64,000 bases of DNA from Bryobacteraceae bacterium (lineage in GTDB: Bacteria; Acidobacteriota; Terriglobia; Bryobacterales; Bryobacteraceae). Both the position numbers and the translations under genes were made by a program. Under the pieces are notes generated by a model, which saw nothing but the letters and a program-made list of their open reading frames with translations, made no database searches and was not told the DNA's origin. The stretch lies in the NCBI GenBank assembly GCA_023384675.1, contig JAHDVK010000010.1, positions 62,001-126,000 on the forward strand. The letters run 5' to 3'. Each line of letters begins with the position of its first letter. Within the stretch, counting starts at the first letter, position 1. This document shows positions 16,507-23,752 of this stretch, one piece after another.

Positions 16507-16865
16507 TTCGCGAAGAGAAGCATTCTGCCCGCCACGACGAGCAGGAAGATGCCGTAGATACGCCGCACCAACTCCGGCGGCAGCCCCAATGTAATCCGCG
16601 CTCCAAAATACGCGCCCAGGAAAATCCCCAGGGCGATCAGCGCCGCATACTTCAGGTTCACGTGCCCGTTGCGCCAGTATTCGATCGCCCCGAGCAGCCC
16701 CACTGGGGGGATGAGCGCCGCCAGCGATGTGCCCACGGCTTCGAATTCCTTCAATTTCACGACGAAAAGCAGCGCGGGCACGATCACCAGCCCGCCGCCG
16801 ATGCCGAACATGCCGGAAAGCACGCCCGCCACCAGCCCGATCAACAGGAGCAGAAAATAGGTCAT
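16503..16865 (-). CDS. Half-length TauE/SafE-type membrane protein
   Basis: A 120-residue inner-membrane protein with about four helices. GVLSGMFGIGGGLVIVPALLF and VGTSLAALIPPVGLLGAIEYW match the first repeat of the TauE/SafE (DUF81) permease family; family members are usually about 250 residues with two such repeats, so this one might work as a dimer. ATG 16865 is chosen over 16961 because the extension lacks family similarity. Its stop overlaps the downstream GTG start. Substrate (sulfite or organosulfonate in relatives) is not established. Confidence 0.78.
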   Translation of the reverse strand: MTYFLLLLIGLVAGVLSGMFGIGGGLVIVPALLFVVKLKEFEAVGTSLAALIPPVGLLGAIEYWRNGHVNLKYAALIALGIFLGAYFGARITLGLPPELVRRIYGIFLLVVAGRMLLFAK

Positions 16866-16949
16866 TCCGCCCCGGAGCATACCAGAAACTTGCGGCATCA
16901 GGTAATCCCGAAGGCGCAAACCGGCGTCTAGCTGGGTAGGATGGGTGCG

Positions 16950-17525
16950 ATGGCCGAACAACTCGTGGCCGCGGGGCCGGCGGCAGCCGCCCTGTCGAAC
17001 TTCGCCGGCTGGATGGCCACGGAGCAGCGCCGCGTATTCATGTTGTGCCTGCGGATGCTCGGCGATGCCGATGACGCGGATACGGCCACTCAGGACGTCT
17101 TCCTGAAGGCCTACCGCACGTTGGAAAAGCAGGAGAGCGAGATCGGCGACCTCACCCGCTGGGTGACGCGCGTCGCGGTCAACACCTGCCTTGATAAGCT
17201 CCGGTCGCGGCGCTGGCAGTTCTGGCGCAAGCGGCCCAACCAGGATGATGAGGAAGTGATCCTCGCGATGGCCCCCAGCCGGGGGCCGGACGCCGAGGAC
17301 AAACTATACGCGCAGCAGATCGGCGCCCGCCTGCAGACCGCGATGGAGCGGCTGTCGGAGCGGCAACGCGCGGTCTTCGCGCTGCGCCACTTCGAGGACC
17401 TGAGCCTCGATGAAATTGCCACTCTGCTCGGTCTCGACGTGGGTACTGTGAAAGCCCACCTCGCCCGGGCGCTTGCGAAGATGAGGGAAGACTTGCGGGA
17501 CCTCTACGAGGCCCGGCGAGATTGA
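16950..17525 (+). CDS. ECF-type RNA polymerase sigma factor
   Basis: About 191 residues. Region 2 includes RRVFMLCLRMLGDADDADTATQDVFLKAYRTL (read in overlapping short motifs), with the aspartate-rich core-binding helix, and region 4 has LSERQRAVFALRHFEDLSLDEIATLLGLDVGTVK, the -35-binding helix-turn-helix. No region 3 is present, as usual for extracytoplasmic-function factors. ATG 16950 has AGGA about 9 bases upstream; an ATG at 16941 is equally in frame. It is followed by a zinc-motif anti-sigma candidate and a CpxP/Spy-like gene, the usual signal-transduction set for envelope stress or metal stress. Its target promoters are unknown. Confidence 0.9.
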   Translation: MAEQLVAAGPAAAALSNFAGWMATEQRRVFMLCLRMLGDADDADTATQDVFLKAYRTLEKQESEIGDLTRWVTRVAVNTCLDKLRSRRWQFWRKRPNQDDEEVILAMAPSRGPDAEDKLYAQQIGARLQTAMERLSERQRAVFALRHFEDLSLDEIATLLGLDVGTVKAHLARALAKMREDLRDLYEARRD

Positions 17526-17546
17526 AGTTGTGCTGGAGTTTGCGCC

Positions 17547-18044
17547 ATGAAGAACGAAAGGGAGTTTCCGAACCGGCCGCCCGGCGGGCACTGGTCCGAG
17601 GACCGGATGCTCGAGCGCCTCTATGGGCTGGAGGCGCCGCCGGAGCTGAATGAGTCCCATCTGGACGAATGCCCCGAGTGCGTCCCTCGCTGGCAGGCGC
17701 TCACGGAACGCCGCGCCGCGCTGCTCGCGCAGCCCGCCCCGCCGGTCAGTGAGCAGCGTCTGCGCCACCAGCGCCAGACCGTTTTCGCTCGGATCGAACA
17801 GCGGCGTCCGCACGGGGTCTGGGCACTCGCTCCCGCCGCCGCCACAGCGCTGCTGATCGTGTTCGGCGTTGCACTACAGACGCCGGCTCCCGTGCCCGAG
17901 ACCCCGACCGCCGCCGTGATTTCCCAGACCGACCGGGAACTCTTCACCGAGATCGCCGCGCTCATGGAAGACGACATGCCGCGCGCCACCGGCGCCTTCC
18001 GCGGTCTGTTCGACACCGACAACTCCAGGACGGAGGTGCAATAA
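17547..18044 (+). CDS. Probable membrane-bound zinc-type anti-sigma factor
   Basis: A 165-residue protein. Residues 38-45 give HLDECPEC, the HxxxCxxC core of ZAS anti-sigma domains. A hydrophobic segment (about 92-109, APAAATALLIVFGVAL) is a membrane helix, so the N-terminus would be cytosolic and the C-terminus periplasmic. The position 21 bases after an ECF sigma gene supports that it holds that factor. The family function is inferred from the motif and context, because the sequence is otherwise poorly conserved. It is followed by the periplasmic LTxxQ protein with one base between. Confidence 0.72.
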   Translation: MKNEREFPNRPPGGHWSEDRMLERLYGLEAPPELNESHLDECPECVPRWQALTERRAALLAQPAPPVSEQRLRHQRQTVFARIEQRRPHGVWALAPAAATALLIVFGVALQTPAPVPETPTAAVISQTDRELFTEIAALMEDDMPRATGAFRGLFDTDNSRTEVQ

Positions 18045-18045
18045 C

Positions 18046-18528
18046 ATGCGCTGGCTGCTCACCCTCTTGCTGTGCGTCCTGCCCGCCGCGGCCCAGAATC
18101 CGCGCGGCCTCTTCAATTGGTGGGACTCCCCCATCGCCCGGGACTTGAATCTCACCGATTCCCAGCGCGAACAGATCCGGAGCACCGTCCGCGACTATCG
18201 CGGCAAGCTGGTGGACCAGCGGGCCGCGGTAGAGAAGGCCGAACTCGAAGTCGAGGACGTCTTCAACAGCGACGCGCTGGATCAACAGCGCGCCACCGCC
18301 GCCATCGACCGGCTCGCCAACGCCCGCGGCGACATGATCCGCGTCTTCTCCCAGATGAGCTTGCAGATGCGCACGGTGCTCACGCCGGAGCAGTGGCGGC
18401 AACTCCAAAGCCGCCGGCCGCGGATGGGCCCCTCCGACCGGATGGGTCCCGGAGGCCCAGCCGGACCCATGGGCCCCCGCCGCGGTCCCATGCGCCGCGG
18501 CCAGGGCCCCGGACCCGGACTGGACTAA
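18046..18528 (+). CDS. Spy/CpxP-like periplasmic LTxxQ protein
   Basis: A 160-residue exported protein: signal peptide (RWLLTLLLCVLPAAAQ), two LTxxQ-type motifs (LNLTDSQREQI and LTPEQWRQL) on a predicted helical core, then a Gly/Pro/Arg/Met-rich tail with repeated MGP. Such proteins are periplasmic chaperones or metal sensors that control envelope stress; CnrX and CpxP are examples of roles for this fold. Placed with a sigma/anti-sigma pair, it is a plausible periplasmic sensor, as in CnrYXH systems. The tail is unusual. Its stop codon overlaps the convergent stop of the next gene by 3 bases. Confidence 0.75.
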   Translation: MRWLLTLLLCVLPAAAQNPRGLFNWWDSPIARDLNLTDSQREQIRSTVRDYRGKLVDQRAAVEKAELEVEDVFNSDALDQQRATAAIDRLANARGDMIRVFSQMSLQMRTVLTPEQWRQLQSRRPRMGPSDRMGPGGPAGPMGPRRGPMRRGQGPGPGLD

Positions 18529-20645
18529 GGCTTCCTCAAGTAAACGTCGTGCGGCTGCGCGCAGATGAGTTCGCCGTCCGGCTCCGCGCGGCCGCACACC
18601 AGCACCGCTGTTGACATCGCCGGCAGATCCTCGGGGACGATAAAGCGCAGCAGGCGCACCCCGGCGGGCTCCTCCACGCCGTCCATCCGCAGAAACTCCT
18701 CGATGTCGCGGTCGTGGATCCGCACAAACACCGGCTCTACGGCCAGCCTCAGCCCGGTGACCAGGAGCGCCAGCGCGCTGCCCGTCCGAACCGGATCTTC
18801 GGCCGAGTTCAGTTTGCCGTCGTCCTCATTCATCGCCAGCACGACGGCTGGGGCTACGGGCGCGATCTCCACGCCCCAAGGCGCGCTGATCTTGCCGCCC
18901 CGGTCCACGCGCACGGGGGCGCGGCCAATCGCCGGATCCAGCGCGGGCGGCACTTCAATCATGATTTCTCCCACGTTCACGAAGATGATCCTCGCGGGAA
19001 TGCCGGCCACGGTCACCGCGCTGCTATCGCCGAAGTTCTCGCCTAGCACATAGGCGAGCGACCCTGGCGCGACGGGCCCGGGCAGACGGTTGCCCGCATT
19101 CACCACGTCTCTGACCACGGGCGATGGCTCGGCGGGAGGCAGGGGCATCGTCACTGTGAGCTGTATCGGGATGATGGCCTCGCCCGCGTTGGCCGCGGCC
19201 GTGATCACTAGTTGGGCCGCATACTCCCCGGGCGTCAACTGTCCGGGCAGAACGTCGTAGCGGATGGTCGCCCGTCCCACGCCGATTTCGGGGAAGACGC
19301 GAATCCAGCCGCCAACGCCGGGAAAACGTGTGGTCACGCGCCACTCCAGCAAATCTCCGCCCGTGTTCTCCACAATCACGTTGCCGATCTGATGGCCCGA
19401 GCCGGACGGCGCCGTGAACTCTGTGGGCGAGATCGGAGTCACGCGCAGCCGGGGGAAGTAAGGCGCGGCGCAATCGTTCAGCAGCGGGCAGTCCGGGATG
19501 GCCTCATTGGGCGCGAATCTCGGCACAGGCGCGGTTTCGGAGGGTCCGCGTACATTCGACACGGGGCCGATGCTGGCCTGCGACCGGATCACCGGCCCGC
19601 CCTCGCGCCATTCCGGCGGCATCACCACCCAGGCAGGGAACTGCGCCGATTCAAGCTGACCTTCGTTGGCGTCCAGCACCTCGTACACCACGTAGTGATG
19701 ACCCTCCACCACATCCGCGGGCGCCACCTGGCCCAGGACATTCAGCCCGGGCAGCACATTGAATTCCACCGCGCCTCCCGCGCCGTTCGCATCGGCCCTC
19801 CGGACGCGGGCCAACAGCAGCGTAGGGGGCGACCCCGCGTTGTACTGGCCGGCGCTGGCCGCGAGACCAAGGTTGCCGCCGGAAGTCGGTTGCAGCGCGT
19901 TCAGGCCCGCGACCGCCTCGGGGACATACACGCGTCCCGGCTCGGGTACGCGGCCGAATCTGACAATCACCCTGGTTCCGATCTCGTGTTGCGAACCCTT
20001 GGGCCGCAGCACCGCCGGCCCGGCTTCAGTCACGCGCGTGGAGAGGAACGGCGCCCTCGCGGCCAGCAGCCCCTCGAAGTCAATATCCTGAGGCAGCGCC
20101 GGGGATGCGCGGGGAATGGTGGCCGTGCTGGACGATCCCAGGCCGAGGCCAGTCGCCCGGCCCACAACGACTGTGGCGAACGGAACCGGCAGTTGCGGCG
20201 TTCCCGTGTAGCTCAGCAGCGCGATCACCTCGCTGCCGCTTTCGGTCCGCAAGCCGGCGACCCGCATGCCGAGCTGCCCGTCGGCTCCGAAGGCGACGTC
20301 GATATTCTCGATCAGCACCACGTTGGCCGAGAGCGCGCGGACCCGAACTCCCGGCACAGGCTGCCATGTGCCGGTGAAGTCCAGCGACAGCGACACTTCG
20401 TTGAGGAAGCCCTGGTCGAGCCGGTTCGAGATAATTGAGTTCAGGGCCACCTGCAACGAACCCTTCACGGGGCTGAAGGGCGCGCCGCCCACGCAGCGCA
20501 GCACGATTTCGCCGGCCGGCTCTGCCAGGCCATTGACACGCATCTGCAGGGGCGTCCCCGAGAGCTGACACTGCGTTACGGCATGAACTGGCGCGGCCCA
20601 ACCCAGCGCGGCCAGCAAACCGGCGATCTGTATGAATGAGCGCAT
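18525..20645 (-). CDS. Secreted protein with BACON-like and TIGR03437-like domains
   Basis: A 706-residue exported protein with signal peptide ending VHA. The C-terminal part (about 505-615; VVNAGNRLPGPVAPGSLAYV, VGEIMIEVPPALDP, SALALLVTGLRLA) closely resembles the TIGR03437 domain that is abundant in Solibacter-type acidobacteria. A middle segment (about 430-500) with NTGGDLLEWRVTTRFPG, followed by GQLTPGEYAAQLVI, resembles a BACON domain. The N-terminal region is unrecognised. GGAGGAG lies upstream of the start. No catalytic motif was found; the protein may bind glycans or be part of a surface structure. It shares three bases with the convergent LTxxQ gene. Confidence 0.8.
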   Translation of the reverse strand: MRSFIQIAGLLAALGWAAPVHAVTQCQLSGTPLQMRVNGLAEPAGEIVLRCVGGAPFSPVKGSLQVALNSIISNRLDQGFLNEVSLSLDFTGTWQPVPGVRVRALSANVVLIENIDVAFGADGQLGMRVAGLRTESGSEVIALLSYTGTPQLPVPFATVVVGRATGLGLGSSSTATIPRASPALPQDIDFEGLLAARAPFLSTRVTEAGPAVLRPKGSQHEIGTRVIVRFGRVPEPGRVYVPEAVAGLNALQPTSGGNLGLAASAGQYNAGSPPTLLLARVRRADANGAGGAVEFNVLPGLNVLGQVAPADVVEGHHYVVYEVLDANEGQLESAQFPAWVVMPPEWREGGPVIRSQASIGPVSNVRGPSETAPVPRFAPNEAIPDCPLLNDCAAPYFPRLRVTPISPTEFTAPSGSGHQIGNVIVENTGGDLLEWRVTTRFPGVGGWIRVFPEIGVGRATIRYDVLPGQLTPGEYAAQLVITAAANAGEAIIPIQLTVTMPLPPAEPSPVVRDVVNAGNRLPGPVAPGSLAYVLGENFGDSSAVTVAGIPARIIFVNVGEIMIEVPPALDPAIGRAPVRVDRGGKISAPWGVEIAPVAPAVVLAMNEDDGKLNSAEDPVRTGSALALLVTGLRLAVEPVFVRIHDRDIEEFLRMDGVEEPAGVRLLRFIVPEDLPAMSTAVLVCGRAEPDGELICAQPHDVYLRKP

Positions 20646-20746
20646 CCTGCCTCCTCCCCGCGCGTGGCGGAAGAAAACCTACATGAGCCATAGATAGGGA
20701 CAGGCCAGCAAGTCCATCATGACGCAAAACCTTACCGGATGCCAGC

Positions 20747-20752
20747 TATACT
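20747..20752 (+). promoter_or_regulatory. -10 element before tRNA-Pro
   Basis: TATACT, 17 bases before the tRNA 5' end. No convincing -35 was found at the proper distance. Confidence 0.3.
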
Positions 20753-20769
20753 GAATGGAGCAGAAGAGT

Positions 20770-20846
20770 CGGGGCGTAGCGCAGCCTGGTAGCGCACCTG
20801 CCTTGGGCGCAGGGGGTCGCAGGTTCAAATCCTGCCGCCCCGACCA
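20770..20846 (+). tRNA. tRNA-Pro (anticodon TGG)
   Basis: A 77-base cloverleaf: acceptor CGGGGCG pairs with CGCCCCG, anticodon loop CTTGGGC, T arm GGTTCAAATCC, encoded CCA. It reads CCA and, by wobble, other proline codons. The last about 22 bases overlap in antisense the end of the glycosyltransferase gene. Confidence 0.96.
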
Positions 20847-21640
20847 TCCTGTTGCCGCCCCTGGCGCGGACGGAACAGTCTCCGCCGGCGAAATTCCGCA
20901 TGCATCCGCAGAATCGCAGCAAACTGGCGCACGCAAATCGCGAATAAACCGCTGATAAAGAAAATGGTGGTCGAGCCGATTTTCCGCGCATAGTGATGCA
21001 CCGGCACTTCGTGGATGCGGAAGCCCGCGTGGTGCGCCCGCACCACGAATTCGGCGGTAAAGAACGAAAGGTGCCGGATCTCGCCGGCCACGGCATCGTA
21101 CGCCACTTTCCGGAACAGGCGGAAGCCCGTGTCCATGTCGCGGTAGGGCACGTTGAAGAACCGCCGCAGCAGCCAGTTCTGCCCCGCCGAAAGCCAGACG
21201 CGGTAAAACGGGTCGCGCCGCGGGCGTTTGATACCCAGGATGATGTCGTGCGTGAGGCGGTACGGCTCGAGCCGCCAATAGTCGATCGCGGCGAACTGGT
21301 AATCGGAATCCACCACGAAGACCCAAGGCTTCGAGGCCCGCGCCACAGCGTCCATGACTGCGCGCTGGTATCCCTTGCGCTCGTTGCTCAGGTAGAGCTG
21401 GAAGCCCAGTTCCTCGGTCAGCCGTTCGAGCACCGCCTTGGTGTCGTCGGTGCTGCCGTCTTCGCAGACGATAAACTCGCAGTCCGGCAAACGCGCGCCG
21501 AGTTCGGCGATATAGTTTCGCAAGGTCTGCTCAATGATGAAGGACTCGTTGTGGACCGGGAAAACGATCGAAACGCCGCCACAGTCAGGGGTGGCGGGCG
21601 CGCGGACCGGCGTTCCGGGCGATGGTCTTTCGAGGGTCAT
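20825..21640 (-). CDS. Polyprenol-phosphate-type GT2 glycosyltransferase
   Basis: A 271-residue GT-A enzyme. VSIVFPVHNESFIIEQTL opens the nucleotide-sugar domain, CEDGSTDDT and VDSDYQF hold the metal-binding acidic motifs, and a hydrophobic segment follows (SGLFAICVRQFAAIL). It fits dolichyl/undecaprenyl-phosphate mannose or glucose synthases. Start ATG 21640 overlaps the stop of the upstream GT39 gene by one base (TGATG), so they are coupled; the pair would make a polyprenyl-linked sugar and use it. The C-terminal tail (RPRQGRQQDGRGGRI) is low-complexity and reads into the tRNA-Pro antisense, so its real end is uncertain. Confidence 0.85.
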   Translation of the reverse strand: MTLERPSPGTPVRAPATPDCGGVSIVFPVHNESFIIEQTLRNYIAELGARLPDCEFIVCEDGSTDDTKAVLERLTEELGFQLYLSNERKGYQRAVMDAVARASKPWVFVVDSDYQFAAIDYWRLEPYRLTHDIILGIKRPRRDPFYRVWLSAGQNWLLRRFFNVPYRDMDTGFRLFRKVAYDAVAGEIRHLSFFTAEFVVRAHHAGFRIHEVPVHHYARKIGSTTIFFISGLFAICVRQFAAILRMHAEFRRRRLFRPRQGRQQDGRGGRI

Positions 21641-23181
21641 CAATGCGTGTCCAGGACCAGCGGGCTGCTCTGCGTCACGCGAATCAGCTGCGCGCGGCCT
21701 TCCTCCTCCATGATCTCCTGCCGGGCGGAGTGCCTGGCCAGCGCGGCGCCGATCCAGCTGGGCGGGCGCCTCGTTCTCAACAGGAGGAACGGCTCGCCCA
21801 CCGGCAATTCGCGTGGATGCATTACCGGCAGCGCGATGGTGCGGGCCAAGCGGGCGAGGCTCTGCTCCGGACTGTCCGTGCCGGTGTAACGCAGCGCGGC
21901 TTCGGGAGAAACGGCATAGCGTATCCGCTGCCGCTCCTGTTCGGTCGCGCCGTGCCAAAACTCGAGAAACGTCAGGGGCGAGTCCACCAGGACGAGAGAA
22001 GGCGCGGGCTGACGCGCCAGCAACCCCTGGAGCAGCGTTTGCGGCAGCGCCCCGTGGTCGGGCATCTGGAGATTGCGCTGGAAGTAGACCGTGGCCGCGC
22101 TTCCGGCGAGAAAGACGGCAAGAATGGCCGGCATCACGAGACGCCTGCCGCCCTCCAGTCTGCTCACCACCCATCCAGCGAGCAGCGCCCATCCCATGGA
22201 GAGGAACGGGACATAGCGGAAGACATATCCGCCCGCGGCTTTATGAATGAGGGGAGGCCCCACCACAGCCATCAGAACCAGGCCGCATACGAGGCAGGCT
22301 TCACGTGGAGTCAAAGCACCGGCGCTCCGCGCGTTCACGAAAATCCAGCCGGTGGGCGCGAGAGCCAGAAGCAGCAGCGTAAGCAGCAGCGGATACGGTG
22401 GGAAGTAGAGAGTGGCCGTGCTTTCAATGGCGGCGGCGAAGGTGGGCTGGGACCAGAAGACCGTCGAGAACTTACGGATCTCCAACAGCAACGGAACATA
22501 CACCAGCAGCGCCGCCGCTCCGGCGCCCAGAGCCAACAGAACCGGCCAGTCCCAGCGGCCCGTCTGGTATCTTCTCCACGCCTCGGCGCCGAGCAGTGGG
22601 GCCAGCGCAAGCGGCGCCAGATAGTGCAGAGAACCCAGGAGGAACACGCAGATGGCGAGAGGCGGGAGCCACCGCCGGCGGCGTTCTTCCGCAGCGGCCT
22701 GCCAGCAAAGCAGCAAAACGCCAAATACGCCTAGCACCAGGCCGTACGGCCGGGCCTCGGCCGCGAAGTAGAGCGGGCGGCCCATGGTCATAGTGAGCAG
22801 GCCGCAAAGCGCCGCCAGCGGTCCCGTCCGGCGGCGGAGAAAGGCGTAAACACAAAGGCAGGCGATCCAGACGCCGGCGATCTCGGGGAGACGGATAGCC
22901 ACTTGCGTGCCGCCCGGGATGGAGAGCGAGAGCCGCGTCAGCAGGTAGAACAGCGGCGGCTGCTGGTCCGCCGCAAGGCGCAGCGTGTCAATCAGCGCGG
23001 AGAACGACTCGAATTGGGACAGATAGAGGCTGAATAGTTCGTCGTTCCATAGCGGTTTACGCCGCACGAGCGCAAGGCAATGGCTGAAATAGGCCAGCGA
23101 GAACAAGCTGAGCGCCAGGAACTCCCACCCCCGCAGCCATCCTGGCGCACCGCGAGACGAATCCTCCGGACGTCCGGGCAC
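21640..23181 (-). CDS. GT39-family membrane glycosyltransferase
   Basis: A 513-residue multi-pass membrane protein. The first periplasmic loop carries PLWNDELFSLYLS with the conserved acidic DE, the presumed catalytic site of PMT/ArnT-like transferases. A second family mark is FAAEARPYGLVLG. About ten helices are visible, then a soluble tail. The start appears to be GTG 23181 (no better in-frame start before the first helix). It would use the polyprenyl-phosphate sugar made by the downstream GT2, with which it overlaps. Acceptor (lipid, glycan or protein) is unknown. Confidence 0.78.
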   Translation of the reverse strand: MPGRPEDSSRGAPGWLRGWEFLALSLFSLAYFSHCLALVRRKPLWNDELFSLYLSQFESFSALIDTLRLAADQQPPLFYLLTRLSLSIPGGTQVAIRLPEIAGVWIACLCVYAFLRRRTGPLAALCGLLTMTMGRPLYFAAEARPYGLVLGVFGVLLLCWQAAAEERRRRWLPPLAICVFLLGSLHYLAPLALAPLLGAEAWRRYQTGRWDWPVLLALGAGAAALLVYVPLLLEIRKFSTVFWSQPTFAAAIESTATLYFPPYPLLLTLLLLALAPTGWIFVNARSAGALTPREACLVCGLVLMAVVGPPLIHKAAGGYVFRYVPFLSMGWALLAGWVVSRLEGGRRLVMPAILAVFLAGSAATVYFQRNLQMPDHGALPQTLLQGLLARQPAPSLVLVDSPLTFLEFWHGATEQERQRIRYAVSPEAALRYTGTDSPEQSLARLARTIALPVMHPRELPVGEPFLLLRTRRPPSWIGAALARHSARQEIMEEEGRAQLIRVTQSSPLVLDTH

Positions 23182-23353
23182 CGGCTCAGTATATCAGGCT
23201 CTTGAGGCTGGCCGGTGCGTGAGTCTTGGCCCGTCCTGTGTTGGGAATGGGAAATGCCGGGGTCAGTTTGCGGCTGCCCGGCTGGAGCAACTCTTTCCTG
23301 GAAAGTGCCGGACTGCCGCCCTTGGGCTTGAGGCCTGTCCCGGCGCGGGATCA

Positions 23354-23429
<76 letters not shown>

Positions 23430-23445
23430 TCGCCGGTACCTTCCT

Positions 23446-23474
23446 ATTGTGCTGCATGCCCGTTGATCTGTCAA
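23446..23474 (-). promoter_or_regulatory. Promoter of tRNA-Gly
   Basis: On the minus strand a perfect -35 TTGACA (23474-23469), a 17-base spacer and CACAAT (23451-23446), ending 17 bases before the tRNA. -35 is exact, -10 is 4/6. Confidence 0.65.
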
Positions 23475-23527
23475 ACCACTCAGTAGGTTGCATTGTCAGG
23501 CGAACATTTTCAAAGCGAAATGACACT

Positions 23528-23536
23528 GTTTCCACA
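23528..23536 (+). promoter_or_regulatory. Weak DnaA-box-like site
   Basis: GTTTCCACA, 7 of 9 matches to TTATCCACA. Low-confidence on its own; listed because it sits upstream of dnaA with others of the same type. Confidence 0.3.
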
Positions 23537-23718
23537 AGCTGCACAGAATAGTGTATACCTTTATTTTCAAGGTGTTACAAAAGTGTGTCGGGAACTCTTG
23601 GAAGGGCCGTCTTTTGTGATATTCTGAAAGCCGTTCGCACGATGGGTGGTCCGGCAGAGGGGGTACCTCAAGCTGCCGGGACGTCGCGCGGCAGGAACCC
23701 AGATAGCTGGAGATCCTG

Positions 23719-23739
23719 TGAAAATCCTGTGGATTTTCA
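23719..23739 (+). promoter_or_regulatory. Hairpin in the dnaA leader just before the ribosome-binding site
   Basis: A perfect 9-bp stem (TGAAAATCC and GGATTTTCA) with a TGT loop. It lies one base upstream of the dnaA Shine-Dalgarno run GGAGGAGG (23740-23747). A folded leader could affect dnaA translation or protect the mRNA; function is inference. Confidence 0.55.
23728..23736 (-). promoter_or_regulatory. Weak DnaA-box-like site within the leader hairpin
   Basis: Minus strand AAATCCACA, 7 of 9 matches to the consensus box. It lies within the hairpin, so the match may be a by-product of the stem. Confidence 0.25.
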
Positions 23740-23752
23740 GGAGGAGGATTCT

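Larger units (their letters stand above)
23430..23752. other. Intergenic region upstream of dnaA, candidate origin part
   Basis: No gene is seen. The first half (to about 23600) is the most AT-rich stretch near here. It holds the tRNA-Gly promoter, a weak DnaA-box-like site at 23528-23536, and at the end a hairpin and strong ribosome-binding site for dnaA. Confidence 0.5.

Noticed and set aside
21641-22192. In-frame extension upstream of the GT2 gene at 21640
   Set aside because: It overlaps the GT39 gene in another frame and lacks GT2 similarity; the GT2 fold begins after the ATG at 21640.
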